A stretch of 64,000 nt of DNA from Temnothorax longispinosus (lineage: Eukaryota; Arthropoda; Insecta; Hymenoptera; Formicidae). The translations under genes and the position numbers were made by a program. Below the pieces are notes generated by a model. The model did not search any database. It had not been told where the DNA came from and was given only the letters and a program-made list of their open reading frames with translations. Positions 19,584-30,407 of this stretch are shown here, one piece after another. The first letter of the stretch is position 1. Every line of letters starts with the position of its first letter. The DNA lies in contig NW_027269815.1 of assembly GCF_030848805.1 (NCBI RefSeq), positions 99,501-163,500 on the forward strand. The letters are read 5' to 3'.

Positions 19584-20355
19584 TTAAGGTGGTTTATTCG
19601 CGACTATGTGAGTCAAAATAAACCTCATTTTAAAACTTCTAATTTCATACACTTTCATAGTCGACTAAATTCATTAATGAATTTCTCAAAATGATTGTAT
19701 ATCACAAATCGAATAAATAATCAATAATAAAAAAGAGGCGAATGAAAATAGTCCAATTTTCTTAGCGTAGTACAGAAGAGCTTCAGATGTGGCAACGTCG
19801 CAACATTCATGTAAACAAATGGTTGCACGTGTATCGTTCGGAGCAATAAACTTAGAGGTTAATTTTATTTAAGTGCAACATTTACTTTTATATCATGAAC
19901 GAACAACCGCGTTTTAACCTATGCAACTCGCGTTATGAATTCAAAGCGCGACGTTGCCACATATCCGAAGGTTTGTGATCACAGTGAGGAATGGACTGAA
20001 ATCGATGTCTTTTAACTAATTTTGTGAACATTCTATACGGTTGAGATTGTTGGCTTTGGTACCATATGATTCGGAAGACACTCCTCTGTTTTTATTCTAA
20101 TTTTCAACCTGATCTGTCTTTTCTATAATTTACTACCATCAATTTATCTCAAAATTACGGTCTCTCACGCGTCGTCCGCCATAAACGCAATGCTTAAGAT
20201 AGGGAAAAAAGCATATTTTTAGACAATAATATCTCGGAAACTACACGGTCAATCCATTTCAAATTTAGCATGAAGATTCGTCAGTTGCTTAATTACTTTT
20301 ACTGAAAAAACTGCATCGATCTGTTTTCATAGGTTATATGGACATACCACCTTAA
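19584..20355. mobile_element. Non-autonomous TTAA element nested in element 1
   Basis: TTAA at 19584-19587 and 20352-20355 encloses ends that read GGTGGTTTATTC and GGTGGTATGTCC inward. The first bases match the ends of the 8433-12928 transposon (GGTGGTTCTAAAG), so that type of transposase may mobilise it. It has no ORF of note and carries an internal repeated GCAACGTCGCGCTT-like phrase (around 19790 and 19950, inverted). Confidence 0.65.
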
Positions 20356-20794
20356 ACTGTATCGACAACCGCTAAATAATATAAGACCTTTTTGATCGGC
20401 GGTGAGTCAAAGTATCAACTAAACTTCGTTTTATATATATCGGCCGGATATAATTCTTAACCTAAAATTACGCGCGGTCTTTGCCGTCTTACCGAGCCTG
20501 TATTTTAATCATACGCAAAAATCTAAATGTAATTGGCCATGTTGGCTTTCAACGCAACTTAATCCTAAGTCTCTTACGAGTCGTAAAGCAATGCCGTAAA
20601 TGTAATCTCAAGTAAACTAAATAAACGTGAATGGCAGAAATGAAAATCTAACGAAATATACTAATTGACCATTTTGGCGAGAAAGTTATCAAAAAATAAA
20701 ATCAAACGAAATAAACATGTATTTTATATATATATGTATTATCCTCGAGTGCCTCTCTGGCCTCGGGGATCGTCATTCGACGAGCCGTGTTTCT

Positions 20795-21073
20795 CTATTT
20801 TGGCTCCCATGCCTCGTCGTCGTCGCTCTCGCTCTCTCCCGACGGTGATTGAAAATCGTCGGATGGCTGATCAACCGGGCCGATCGGGAAATCGTACCCG
20901 ACAAATTCCGCGATCGCGTCTATCAGAGGAGGAGGCGCGAGAGTCATTATAGGAACCTGCAATGCCGACATTAACGGCGTGGGCGGCATGCTTGGGAGTT
21001 GCGTCTCCCGTGGTGCTGATGCCGCTGCTGGGTTCCCCTGAGGCGGCTCCGCTTCCGCTTCGGCTCGTTCCAT
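20795..21073 (-). CDS. Short acidic ORF at the right end of element 1
   Basis: From ATG at 21071-21073: MERAEAEAEPPQGNP, a proline/alanine-rich middle, then a strongly acidic end ESESDDDEAWEPK and TAG. The frame is open outward to the element border. It could be the C-terminal tail of a longer polyprotein or a remnant. No domain recognised. Element 2 has a loosely similar frame at its corresponding end. Confidence 0.3.
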   Translation of the reverse strand: MERAEAEAEPPQGNPAAASAPRETQLPSMPPTPLMSALQVPIMTLAPPPLIDAIAEFVGYDFPIGPVDQPSDDFQSPSGESESDDDEAWEPK

Positions 21074-21171
21074 CTGTGCCGCGCGTGGCTCTGCAACGGG
21101 TAGTCTCTGTAGGATAACTCGGGGTGACCGTTTGGTCAAGCGACGCGGCTGTTGGGAAGTGCCCGGTCTCA

Positions 21172-21577
21172 AGGTATACGGCGATTAAATCTATGTTGGA
21201 AGCTTTATGTTTTATGAGTGTCAAACAAAGAATGGAATATAATGTATGTATACTAGTTTATAAGATGAGGAACAATATGGTGCCAGAATATTTATCAAAT
21301 AAAATAAAAAATATTAGTGAGAGACATGCATATAACACTAGAAATAATACAAACATAATAGTAGAAAAGACACGAACACTAAAAGCACATAAGAGTCTAA
21401 CGTATAGCGGAGTTTCAAATGTTTAATGATATTCCAATAGAAATACAGAATACAACGGAAATAAAAAACTTTAAAACAAAGCTAGCAAAGTACATAAAAG
21501 AGAGAGACAATAAAAGCAGATAAGTGTGTAAATGGATAGGGAAAGGTATTAATGTTATTGTTTATTTTATATATTTA
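21172..21577 (+). pseudogene. LINE A: continuation after element 1
   Basis: The frame resumes as RYTAIKSMLEALCFMSVKQR, then KMRNNMVPEYLSNKI. This is the direct continuation of the 17259 break and the conserved end of Jockey/CR1 ORF2. A frameshift follows near 21410, then IKNFKTKLAKYIKERDNK and a stop. It is separated from its 3' tail at 22314 by another insertion. Confidence 0.8.
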
Positions 21578-21645
21578 CTAGCTGGTTACCCGGGCTTTGC
21601 CCCGGAGGACATATGTAATAAGACACGCAAATAGTCTCTCTCTCT

Positions 21646-21684
<39 letters not shown>

Positions 21685-22313
21685 TCTCTGGAAAATTTCG
21701 TATCCGATTTCCAAAAAGATACCGGTTTCCAAAAAGATCGGTAACAAAAAATAGTACACTTTATAGCACTCCCCGGGAAATTCTACCCCTACTTCATATG
21801 TAATTCTTTGAGATTCAATCAATTATTTCCCGAAAAATTGGAAAAATTATAAAAACCGGTTTCCAAAAAGATTGGTAACAAAAACTGTACACATCATGGC
21901 AATCCCCGGAAAATTTTACCCCTACTTCATATACAATTCTTTGCGATTCGGTAATTAATTCTCGAAAAATTGGAAAAACTTCTAATACCGGCTTCCAAAA
22001 AAATCGGTAACGAAAAATTATACACTTTATAGCACTCCCCGGAAAATTCTACTTCTATTTGATCTATAATTCTTTGAGATTCGGTCAATTATTTCCCGAA
22101 AATTTGAGAAAATTAGAAAAACCGGTTTCCAGAAAATCGGTAACGAAAAACTATACACATCGGTAACGAAGAACTATACACATCATGGCACTTCCCGGAA
22201 AATTCTACCCCTGTTTCATATACTTTTGGTAAAAATTCGGTCCACTAACGAATGAGTAGTTCACGGACAGACGGACGGACAGACAAACAGTCGGGTTTTA
22301 TATAATAGTATGA
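21578..22313. mobile_element. Insertion in LINE A 3' UTR with 132-bp subrepeats
   Basis: It starts TTACTAGCTGGTTACCCGGG, a type of start seen in 3' ends of RTE-like insect LINEs and SINEs. After a (CT)n run (21634-21680) come four degenerate copies of ACCGGTTTCCAAAAAGATCG at about 21721, 21855, 21986 and 22120. It ends in GACAGACGGACGGACAGAC and TTATATAATAGTATGA. No coding sequence. Confidence 0.5.
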
Positions 22314-22401
22314 TAGCGTGTTTATGTATAAAGTTTATGTTATATACATTTTATAGCGTGTTTATGTATAAAGTAGCCAAAGGCTAAATAAAGACATCAA
22401 T

Positions 22402-22405
<4 letters not shown>
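22314..22405 (+). mobile_element. LINE A 3' tail
   Basis: Two TAGCGTGTTTATGTATAAAG repeats and AGCCAAAGGCTAAATAAAGA, then CATCAATCAAT, lead directly into (CT)n. This is the expected polyadenylation-signal end of the LINE. Confidence 0.6.
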
Positions 22406-22480
<75 letters not shown>

Positions 22481-22545
22481 CCCTCTCCCTCTCCCTCTCC
22501 CTCTCCCTCACCCTCTCCCTCTCCTCTCTCCCTCTCTCAGCAGAA
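22406..22545. repeat. (CT)n / (CTCCCT)n microsatellite
   Basis: About 75 bp of pure CT followed by CTCCCT variants. The 3' tail of LINE A ends in it, and the 5' end of LINE B begins after it. Confidence 0.95.
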
Positions 22546-22833
22546 GCAGACGTGTGAAACATCGCTCCGTAAATGTGTTAATTTTTGAGTGGTTTAAAAG
22601 TGAGGGAGAGCGTTAAAAAGTTGTGTAACGAATATCTGCATAGACCGGGGGTAGCCATGAGTGTTATCTAGCCGGAATATGTTGATACATAGACACGAGA
22701 ACTGCATTTCGTACAGAGGTCATCGAAGCCTCGTACGACAGGTAGACATCGGCGGCGAACACAAAACGCTGACGTGTGAAAGTGACGTGTTAAAGTGACG
22801 AGTCAATTAACTGTCTCTGCCGATATTAGCAGA

Positions 22834-23991
22834 ATGAACGAGGAATACGCCGAGTAGCGATGCTCGGCATGTAAGAAGCCGATAAAAACGGAGGTGCTAA
22901 GCTTTTCTATCTACCATCCAGGTTGTGTATCTAAGCACAAAATTTATGATAGAAACCGCGAGTTGGTGTCGTGTCCTGGCCCATTCAAGAAATTAATTAT
23001 TAGTGATGGTGATAAAGTAGCTGATATAAATAAAGCAGTGGCAGCAGCAGGAAGAGCAACAGCACCTGCAAAAATAAGTCCGGCGCCAAGCAGCGAGAAT
23101 AAAGTAGCAGCCGCGAGTGGAACAGGGGATATTGATAGAAAAATAGATTGGCTTGTAAAAACAGTGAAAGAATTAAAAGATGAGGCAGCATGTAAAAAAG
23201 AAATCAAGTCAATGATAAAAGAAATAGTCCGTGAGGAGATGGGAAGCATTAAACAGGAAATAGAAGAATTGAGAAAAATGTTGACGCAAGGGGCATATGG
23301 ATCGTCAGGTGGAACGACAAGAAAATATAGCGATGTGATTAAAGAAAGGAAGAAAGAAAATATCTTGATTATAAAACCAAAAGTACAACAAGAGAGTGAA
23401 ATTACGAAGAAAGCAATTAAAGATAAAATCGATATAACCAAGATGGAAATAAGAATTACCAAATTAAGAAAAGGAGGTAAAGGGACAGTGATCTTAGGAT
23501 GTGAGACGGAAGAAGAGGAGGATAAGCTAAAGGCGACGGTACAAGCGGCAATGGGCGACGAGGTCAAAGTCTCTGAGCCACAGAAGAGGAAACCAAAGAT
23601 TAAAATAATTAATGTTGGTGGAGAAGAAATGAAAATGGAGGATGATGAACTGATAGATACAATCAAGAAGCAAAATAGAATTGGCGAAGAATCCTGTATG
23701 CACCTAGTAAAGAAAATATTAAGAGGAAAAAATAAGGATACTGAGCAAGGATCCGTAATAATTGAAGTGGATGAAAGCACTCATAATTCACTAATAAACA
23801 GAGAAAAAATAAATTTAGGATGGCGAAAGTGTCCTATATTTAATTATATTAGTGTTAGAAGATGTTTTAAATGCTGGTGCTATTACCATATTGCCAAGAA
23901 TTGCACGAGACAGGAAACATGCTATAAATGTGCAGGAAATCATAAGGCGAATGAATGTACGACGGCAAAGAAGAGGTGTGACCTCTTCTAA
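22834..23991 (+). pseudogene. LINE B ORF1 (gag-like, zinc finger and knuckles)
   Basis: ATG at 22834 is followed at codon 8 by TAG (22855-22857), then by an open frame. This carries a PHD-like CSAC...YHPGC finger, a basic/charged coiled-coil middle (about residues 80-150) and paired knuckles CFKCWCYYHIAKNC and CYKCAGNHKANEC. It is an RNA-binding ORF1 of the Jockey/CR1 group. The 5' UTR is about 22546-22833. Only the single early stop breaks the reading frame, so the element may have died recently. Confidence 0.75.
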
Positions 23992-24150
23992 ACTATAAAC
24001 TGTACCTATAATACTAATAATACCTATAATAATCAGACGTACAACTTGAAGATAAATGTTGAACACGAGGCGCTAGATTCGGAATGTCCAACATTTAAGA
24101 AAGTATTGGAGGAAGAGAAAAAAAGAACCGGCTGGGAAGATGCAAAATAG

Positions 24151-26987
24151 CAACCACAGGGAGAAGCGGAATTACTCTGGTATACGAATGCGCAAAGTTT
24201 CTTGGCGCATAAGGATGAAATTCAACATCAGATTATGAAGAGGGTGAATCCTGTGATTCTAGCGTTATCCGAGACTAAATTGACTGTAGAAATTGAAGAT
24301 AGTGAGGTCAATGTACCGGGGTATAGTATAGTTAGATGTGATGCTGAAAATAGAAACACAGGAGGAGCACTGTTATATGTTAGGGATGATATTAAATTTA
24401 AAATAGTTGATAAGAAAAAGATAGTGTCAAATTGTTGGTGCGTGGTGGTAGAAGTAAGAGAGAATTTGTATAAAGGTATGATAGCAGTAGTGTATCATTC
24501 GCCGAGTGCGTCAAATGGCGATTTTGTGAGATTTTTGGAAAATACGGTTGAAAATTTAATAATAAAGTATGACTGTATAGTGATAGGGGACTTTAATATA
24601 GATATAATGGTAGATTCATTTTACACAAAGAAATTATTAACGGTAATGCAAAACCTAGGGATAAGGCAATACGTTGATTGTCCAACGAGAGTTACAAAAG
24701 ATAATCGAACGATGATAGATTTAATTTTTTCGAATAAAGAAATAAAGGTACAAGTGAATGAGAAACCTAAAATAACGGACCATGCATGGCTAAAAGTAGA
24801 ATTTAATATAAATAAAAAGAGAAATAAATATAAAGAATTTAGAGGCAGGGACTATAGTAAATTTAATGTAGATAAATTTCTTAGAATAATGGAAAAAAGA
24901 ACTGAGCAAGGTCAAGGGCTAGATATAAGCATAAGGGCGGAGAGATTTGTTAATAGTATAGTAAGTGTATTGGATACTGTAGCACCTAAGAAAAAGTTTA
25001 AGATTCCGAAAATATGGGAAGGGAAAATGTGGTATTCAGATGAAATTAGAATGGCAGCAGATAGAAGGGATGAGGCTTACAGTAGAGCAATAAGCTCAAG
25101 TAAAGAACAGGACTGGGAATTTTTCAAGAATGAAAGAAATGCAGTAGTTAAACTTATCAGGGCAAAAAAGAAAGAATATTATGAGATTATGATAGATAAT
25201 AATAGGAGTGATCCTACAAAAATGTGGAAAACTTTGAAAGAATTAATTAAAGGTGAGCAAAGAGGTTCAGAGAACATCGATAATGTAGATTTTGAAATAT
25301 TAGAAGACATAGAAGAATGCAATATAGCTGATAAATTTAATATATATTATGTAAAAAGTATTAGCAACATTGTGCAATCTATTAGTAATAAGGGGATAGA
25401 AGGCACAGGTAGGAGACCTATTTATGTAATTGAGAATAAGGGAATTATGAAAAATTTTGAGCCAATTAGTGCAAGTGATCTGGAACAAATTGTTAGGGAA
25501 CTACCACGAAAGAACGGAACAGAGGAAGGGATAAATAGTGATATACTAAAAATGGTGCTACCTGTGATAAAAGATGAGTTTGTAGGGGTAATAAATGATT
25601 CGCTTAGGACAGGTAAATTTTCAAAAGGATGGAAAACATCCAGGATAATACCGATACCAAAGGTAAACAAACCAAAAAAAGCGAGCGAGTATAGACCGAT
25701 TAATATGTTACCGATGTATGAAAAAGTATTAGAGTTAGTTGTAAAAAAACAGTTGGAAAAATTTCTAGAAGACAATGAAATAATAACCGAATACCAATCA
25801 GGATTTAGGAAACAGCAGTCGTGTGAGACAGCAATTCAAAGTTTTATCGAAGAATGGAAATTGATAATTAAGGAGAAAAAAATGGTGGAGGTGTTATTCT
25901 TGGATCTCAGGAGAGCGTTTGAGACAATAGATAGGGTAAGATTAGTGGAAAAATTATATCAGTATGGAATAAGAGGAGTGGTACTGGAATGGATAATATC
26001 GTATTTAAGTAATAGAAAGCAGCAAGTTAGATTCAATGATATATGTTCTAAAATAATTGGGACAGTATGGCGTGCCACAGGGATCAGTATTAGGACCTTT
26101 ATTGTTTATTTTGTGTATAAATGATATAGTTAAAGTCTGTCCGGAGGGAAGTATATTTAGATTATTTGCAGATGACACGACCGCAAGTGTAACAGGAGAA
26201 AGTTGTGAGGAATTAGAAATAAAACTAAATATGGTGCTCGGTATACTTGAAGAATGGATGAATGTGAATATGTTAAAAATGAATGCAGATAAGACCAAAT
26301 ATATGATAGTTAAAAATATAAGAAAAGAAATAAAAACAGACATAATAGTAAAAAGTTTGGATGGAACTATAATTGAGCGTGTCAAGATAACGAAACATCT
26401 GGGTGTAATGATCGATAGTAAACTCCGTTGGGAGAATCACTGTGATTATATGTTAAAGAAAATAGGGAAAAAAGTGAGTTTTCTGAATAGAATAGGAAAT
26501 AATATATCGACGTACACTCGATGTACTGTGTATAAGTCTATCATAGCGCCTCACTTTGAATATTGCGCAACGATGTTAGTAGGCATGGGTGAAACGCAAC
26601 TGAATCGACTGCAAGTGGCACAAAACCGTGCCATGAGAGTCATACTGCAATGCTCGCGATATACAAAGGTAGATTTGATGCTGCAAACCCTTAAGTTTAT
26701 GAATGTAAGACAGAGGCTAATGTACAATGTATGTATTTTTATTTTTAAGATAGTAAGAGGCATAATGCCAAAACACTTAAGTAATAAGATAGAAATAGTA
26801 GGAGATGTGAGTGGACGGCGAACGAGGCAGACTGAGAATATTAGAATTCAATATCGCAGGACGAGAAGCGCACAGAAGTCTATTTTATGAAGGTTTGAAT
26901 ATGTACAACGCCCTACCGATAGAAATTAAGCAATGCGAAAGAATTGTACCATTTAAACGTAGGTTAAGAGAATATATTGTACCTTGA
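24151..26987 (+). pseudogene. LINE B ORF2: endonuclease and reverse transcriptase
   Basis: The APE-type endonuclease comes first: TNAQS near the start, LSETKL, GDFNID, and TDH for the catalytic His. RT follows: FLDLRRAFETI carries the first Asp, VPQGSVLGPLLF the B motif, and FADDT the catalytic pair. The product would nick target DNA and copy the RNA in place. A one-base shift at about 26055 separates the two RT parts and another near 26870 precedes the last 40 codons. It ends with TGA at 26985, which overlaps the start of element 2. No 3' UTR or tail is present. Confidence 0.8.
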
Positions 26988-27337
26988 AGCCGTGCGCCAA
27001 AACTGCACGGGCGCAGCTGCTGGGCCAGCCTCAAGTGGTTCTGAGGCGGCTCTCTCCCCAACGAGCGGCGGAGCGTGGACCGACGGGCGACGTCGGTACC
27101 CCGGGAGGAGGTGTGACGCAGCAGGTGGGACGTGATCCCGCGCATTGCGGGCGGTGCCGTGGGGCACCAGTCGATGCAACTGACGGCGGTGCCGCATGCA
27201 GCGGTGCCGAACGAGCGGGACGACACGACCGAGGAGGTACTGAGACCATCCTCGGGAGAGGATACCCCAGGGGACGAGAAAAACGTCCCCGACGTAGGGT
27301 AGATTATCGTGAGCGCTCCGAGGACGGAATTATCTAA
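26984..27337 (+). CDS. ORF at the left end of element 2
   Basis: A 117-codon, Arg/Gly-rich frame that begins in the last codons of LINE B. A phrase QPQVVLRRLSPQRAAERG loosely resembles SPRVILQRLPVAEPRAAQ in the element 1 end ORF, but the overall similarity is weak. It may be compositional. No domain recognised. Confidence 0.2.
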   Translation: MKPCAKTARAQLLGQPQVVLRRLSPQRAAERGPTGDVGTPGGGVTQQVGRDPAHCGRCRGAPVDATDGGAACSGAERAGRHDRGGTETILGRGYPRGREKRPRRRVDYRERSEDGII

Positions 27338-27798
27338 GGAGCCCAAACCCCTTTCGCCATTGTGTTGGATATTTATTTTGTTTCATTTATTTGACCGTAG
27401 AGTCCCGTATCTTAAGCTTATCCGTCCAGCGCACTAATAGAAGTAGGTTATGCGACAGCGGTCGCCGAGCAGCGGCTCACTTAAATTAAGTTATGCGACA
27501 GCGGTCGCCGAGCGGCGGCTCAATTAGCATGTAAGTTCTTCCCTCTCGATCCACATCCGTTATTTTCGTTTTCCGGCATGACAGTACCCGGCCCGACTGG
27601 GAGTAGGTTTTATTTTTTGTTTTTGGTATGTGCGTGGATCGCGGTAACGCACAAGTTAACGTAGCAGTTGAGCCACACACAATCTTCAGACCGCGGGCAC
27701 CAAGTGCCCGAACCACGCGTGCCGCGCGAATAATAATCATTCGTGCCGACTCACGAGGTCCCCAAATAGGGGCACACGCGAAAGCGCCGCGATCTCAA

Positions 27799-28180
27799 CA
27801 CCCGGACATTGAATTCCTGCGACAACCTGGGAAACCGATACCTGGGCGTAATCTACGGGAAAAACCCGACGGTGCGTCGCGAGGGAGATCGGGTATACCC
27901 TAGGAATCGATCGCGGGCGAAATCCGAACACCTGGACATGGAGTTCCGGCGACAACCCGCGAAATCGAGAACCGGACGTCATCCTCGGGAAAAGACCGAC
28001 GCTACGTCCAGAGCGAGACCTGGTACACCCGGGGAACAGGTCGCGGTCGAGATCCGATCACCTGGACGGTGGGTTACGGCCACGGTCGCCGAGACCGATA
28101 GACCCGGACGTCGGTTACGAGAACTAAGTCCGGAATATCGTTGATAGGGACCGTGGGAACAAACACCGGAGGTCACCGTC
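27799..28180 (+). repeat. GC-rich tandem repeats of element 2
   Basis: Units of about 130 bp begin at 27799, 27930 and 28058 with ACACCYGGACAT- or CACCTGGACGG-like text and contain CGGCGACAACCCG and CGGGAAAA. They occupy the same relative place as the 18700-19470 repeats in element 1. AT-richer DNA from 27345 to 27600 includes two copies of TTATGCGACAGCGGTCGCCG. Confidence 0.55.
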
Positions 28181-28879
28181 ATCGGCGGGCATGGCAAAAG
28201 CGACCTGGACGTCTTCTCCGAGAAGTCGGCCCGGAACCGGCAATAGGGACGTAGGAGAGGACGTGCGCACGGGTCGGCGCCCTCAAAAGTCGAAATTTCG
28301 AAGTGGTCAAAAACCACTACCCGGGAGCCGATTAAGCGCCTCGCAAATAGGGTACTGCCGGCGGAAATTTCCGTCGGGAACATCGGGCGCGCACCTGGCA
28401 CGGCCAGAAGTCGTAAACACCTATTGTAACTGCGTAGCGTGGAAAATTACCGCGAGGAGAAAGCGGCCGAGACCCCATGGTGGAGGTAAAACATTGGAGG
28501 TAGGGATCCCGAGAGAGGAATATTCTTCGAGGCAGTCTCTCGTGGGCGCTCGTATAGGTAACATCCTTCTCGCGCGTATATCTCGGCGTGTCGCAGTAAT
28601 TATCGCGAATACGTACCGGATTACGATTATAAGTTTACCACAGCGTCCGGAACAAACGGGAACGCCCGTACATAGCGTTACATGTCGCCGATACGAAAGG
28701 CGAACGGTTTTTCGCGTACCGAAAACGGAAACTTCGCACTTTGCGAGACGTGCGACCGCCATCTTGCGCGGCAACAGTAATTGTGAACCACCACCATTGT
28801 GAAACGATAGTTAACAATAAATGGAAGAATTATTTGTGAAAATACATACGAAGTTATCGATTACTTACCTTCAACTTAC

Positions 28880-29599
28880 CTGAACAAGCGGCTGTCGTCC
28901 ATCTTGTGTGTTCGCGGTGAACAGGGTCGAAGGTCATCATCGGTGCTGCATCCGGGGAGGCCATAGATGAGACACTCGTGGCGGAAACCTGAAAAGAAAC
29001 GGCATTAATTACAGTTATCACGACAATTCTCATACTTACCTTTGTCGCGACATCTTACGGACGCGGTGATCCTGGGCAGCGGTGATCCATGACATCGGCG
29101 GCGGAGATGAAGCACCCGTAGACAAAACCTGAAAATAAAAAGGAATTAGTTAGGTTAATTTATCCTGATGCTGTGACTTACCCGATCAAGCGGTTGTCGC
29201 GCCATCTTGGTTCCACCGGTGAGGCAGGCTGGTGATAGATAGCGGAGACTCGAGGGGAGGCGACACAGATAAGGCACCCGTGGCGAGAATCTGAAAGAGG
29301 AAGGATTAAGGAAATATTTAACACGTATATACCTGATCAAGCGGTTGTCGCGGTAACCGGTGTCCCTGGCTGGCCCTTGCGGGCAATACCTAGCGGTATC
29401 CTGAGTACAGGCGATGCTGACGAGGCACCCGTGGCGGGATCTGAAAATAAATTTATTTAAACAAATTGTTTAACTATAGTGTCGTTTGCGTCACAAATAC
29501 TTACTTTCTCGGTGGTTTGAGGTTAAACCGAGTGGCGACCGATGACTTAGATGACAAAATCGCGTACCCCGTAGCCCGATTGCGTATCGTTCGGTTACA
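28880..29599 (-). other. Tandem micro-exon array of element 2
   Basis: In transcript order the exons are 29599-29505, 29440-29333, 29290-29182, 29128-29040 and 28988-28880. The four repeated ones begin after TTTCAG with RTYYTSKCYACGRGTG-like sequence. They end before GTAAGT, GTATAT or similar, often with CAAGATGG and CGACAACCGCTTGATCAG. Lengths are 108, 109, 89 and 109 bp, so phases are not uniform and one unit has an in-frame TGA. This argues for a spliced leader or non-coding RNA rather than a repeated protein module. Confidence 0.55.
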
Positions 29600-30361
29600 G
29601 TATAGAGGGCGCTGAAGTCTAACTCCAGTTCGTCACACAACCACACGTGGAAGAACCTGCGGCTTTCCAACGTAAAGAAACGGAACAGCCAGGGTGTGCG
29701 ATACTTCAATGCCGCGGCGGGGTTAAAATCGTGCTTCCCAGAAAAAATATGGCGACCGTGACAGGACACGTAAACGTGTGAACGAGTAGAGACAAGTGTC
29801 ACGGATCTCCCTGAAGGATCAGCGGGGACCGACAAACAAGAGGATAGATGCGTGCGTTGGGCGATACTCGACGAGATCGACGGTGCCCTATCAGATGGTG
29901 TCGGACTCGTAGGGGCAGTGGTTCGCATAGCCGAGTGAGCGGCATAGAGGGCCTAGTGTGGGTCAGCGCTATGAAGCTCATGTTGCGCATTACCTGTAAG
30001 ATGGGGTGCTTTGGCACCCCGGTCCTGTCAGTTTGAGCTGATCTAATCCGAGTAGGTCATGCTCGCTGCAGGATCTAACCCTGCTTCCTGGGGAACAGCT
30101 CAGGTACAATGTGAGTCATATGTGCGTTACGGGAAACCGCGTCTGCCAGTGGCCAGAGGTGTCGCCTATACCGGGAGTATGTAATCCGTAGGGTATGTAT
30201 CTCTGTAATGGGCAAATCCACGATGGCGGGTTCCGTTACTACTGTGCAGGGAAGTACTGGTAACGTTTAGTCGCATTCCGATCACGGGGTGGACTCGGGG
30301 GGAGCTAACCGCCCCCCCCCCAGACCCCCCCGGTGCGGTCGTATCTATGACTCTCTTAACA

Positions 30362-30407
<46 letters not shown>

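Larger units (their letters stand above)
17260..21171. mobile_element. Element 1: unclassified 3.9-kb insertion with micro-exon array
   Basis: The ends are TGTGACCGG and (reverse complement) TGAGACCGG, flanked by AGGT at 17256-17259 and 21172-21175. It splits LINE A in the middle of an arginine codon. From left it has an exon array (plus), a polyadenylation signal, AT-rich DNA, GC-rich tandem repeats (minus-strand frame), a nested TTAA element and a minus-strand ORF. Element 2 (26985-29599) has the same parts in reverse order. TG...CA ends could mean a large solo LTR; short inverted ends with a 4-bp target could also mean a DNA transposon. Undecided. Confidence 0.65.
26985..29599. mobile_element. 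Element 2: second micro-exon element, inverted
   Basis: The right end on the minus strand reads TGTAACCGAACGATACG, matching TGTGACCGGACGGCACG of element 1. The first exon shares GGTCGCCACTCGGTTT and CACCGAGAA with a donor immediately after. Both arrays also end in a doubled donor, GGTAAGTNGAAGGTAAGTA followed by TCGATAA. The left end TGAAGCCGTG parallels TGAGACCGGG. No target duplication was identified here (ACCT left, GTAT right), so one border may be rearranged. Confidence 0.55.

Noticed and set aside
18518..19587. Several overlapping frames of 70-168 codons on both strands
   Set aside because: Open in many phases because of GC-rich composition; no domain.
17260..21171. Ordinary LTR retrotransposon
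   Set aside because: TG...CA ends and a 4-bp duplication fit, but no internal repeat of one end at the other and no gag/pol was found; a large solo LTR remains possible.
22944..23780. Minus-strand 278-codon ORF
   Set aside because: It is the antisense shadow of the A-rich LINE B ORF1.
16945..27000. One long LINE with all parts in order
   Set aside because: The RT end occurs twice (17.0/21.2 kb and 26.4-26.9 kb), so two separate copies are present.
27031..28817. Multiple Arg-rich frames in element 2
   Set aside because: Same reason: GC-rich tandem repeats without consistent codon pattern.
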